Shown here: one piece after another, positions 5,672-5,972 of the stretch
Layout of the letters: every line of letters begins with the position of its first letter
Numbering within the stretch: position 1 is the stretch's first letter
Assembly: GCA_045402695.1 (NCBI GenBank)
Contig: JAWPNA010000288.1
Span: forward strand, 1-5,972
From: JAWPNA01 sp045402695
Lineage (GTDB): Bacteria; Acidobacteriota; Polarisedimenticolia; JACPZX01; DASXTC01
DNA: 5,972 nucleotides
Direction: 5' to 3'
Notes under the pieces: model-generated
The model's input: only the letters and a program-made list of their open reading frames with translations
Told to the model about the DNA's origin: nothing
Database searches by the model: none
Program-made: the position numbers and the translations under genes

Positions 5672-5972
5672 GCGACGCGGCGGCCAACCTCCACTCCATC
5701 CGGATCGCCCGCAAGGTGGATCGGACACAAATCAATCTGACGGTCAACGGAGCTCGGCACGACGTCTCCGTGCGGCCCTACGCTGTCCTGCTCGACGTTC
5801 TGCGCGAGCAGCTCTTGTTGACCGGCACGCGCCGCGGCTGCGACATGGGCACGTGCGGCTGCTGCACGGTGATCCTGGACGGCCGTCCCGTGCTGTCGTG
5901 CCTGACGCTGGCGCTTGCCGCCGAGGGCGGCAGCGTCACCACGATTGAGGGCGTGGCCGCTCTCGAGGCGGG
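5668..5972 (+). CDS. [2Fe-2S] subunit of a xanthine dehydrogenase/CO dehydrogenase-family molybdenum hydroxylase (truncated by window edge)
   Basis: The frame from GTG 5668 is open to the window edge, giving 101 codons of a subunit usually about 150-170 residues long. Residues 21-30 start the ferredoxin-like beta domain (INLTVNG). LLDVLREQLLLTGTRRGCDM (41-60) and GTCGCCTVILDG (61-72) carry the plant-type cluster ligands C58, C63 and C66, with C78 in VLSCL as the fourth. VTTIEGVA (90-97) begins the linker to the second, helical [2Fe-2S] domain, which lies outside the window. The subunit passes electrons from the molybdenum centre to FAD or an acceptor. The common CGAC reads CGCC, adding an extra cysteine (C65). 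An AAGGGGAGG site (5654-5662) ends 5 nt before the start, and the GTG overlaps the TGA of the nucleotidyltransferase gene (GTGA), showing translational coupling. The substrate of the enzyme cannot be inferred from this subunit. Confidence 0.9.
   Translation, partial: MSDAAANLHSIRIARKVDRTQINLTVNGARHDVSVRPYAVLLDVLREQLLLTGTRRGCDMGTCGCCTVILDGRPVLSCLTLALAAEGGSVTTIEGVAALEA

Noticed and set aside
5637..5948. A 103-codon plus-strand frame at the right end
   Set aside because: It lies out of frame with the [2Fe-2S] subunit, whose cysteine motif is unmistakable in the frame starting at 5668.

Overview
The window comes from a GC-rich bacterial genome (clearly well above 60% G+C by eye, with strong G/C third-position bias and GTG starts). 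Gene content would suit an uncultured soil or sediment lineage such as Acidobacteriota, Methylomirabilota/Rokubacteria, Binatota or Myxococcota. The sequence alone does not decide between them, and I see no phage, transposon, CRISPR, tRNA or rRNA.

Layout. 1-529 (minus): the N-terminal part of a GT-C type membrane glycosyltransferase-like protein, running off the left edge. 530-962: a gene-poor stretch with one doubtful 55-codon basic ORF (608-775) and an AT-rich promoter-like island (884-914). 963-1907 (plus): a UbiA-superfamily prenyltransferase of the decaprenyl-phosphate phosphoribosyltransferase type. It is followed 25 nt later by a DUF362 protein (1933-3069), probably in the same operon. 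3077-3874 (minus): a SIR2-family NAD-dependent protein deacylase, convergent with the DUF362 gene. 4000-4977 (plus): a two-domain response regulator (receiver plus DUF4388), divergent from the sirtuin across a 125-nt gap. 5030-5671 (plus): a MocA/MobA-like nucleotidyltransferase with a near-consensus promoter placed so that the mRNA would be leaderless. 5668-end (plus): a [2Fe-2S] subunit of a xanthine dehydrogenase/CO dehydrogenase-family molybdenum hydroxylase, overlapping the previous gene by 4 nt and running off the right edge.

Functional themes. The left half is cell-envelope chemistry: a polyprenyl-phosphate pentosyl donor enzyme next to a membrane glycosyltransferase of the fold that uses such donors, with a DUF362 protein of unknown role paired to it. 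The right end is the start of a molybdenum-hydroxylase operon, with a cofactor-maturation nucleotidyltransferase feeding the enzyme encoded just after it. The sirtuin and response regulator between them look like independent transcription units.

Nothing here is clearly a new system. The best leads are the UbiA-DUF362 pairing, the leaderless promoter at 4992-5030, and residue departures in the MocA-like protein and the sirtuin.
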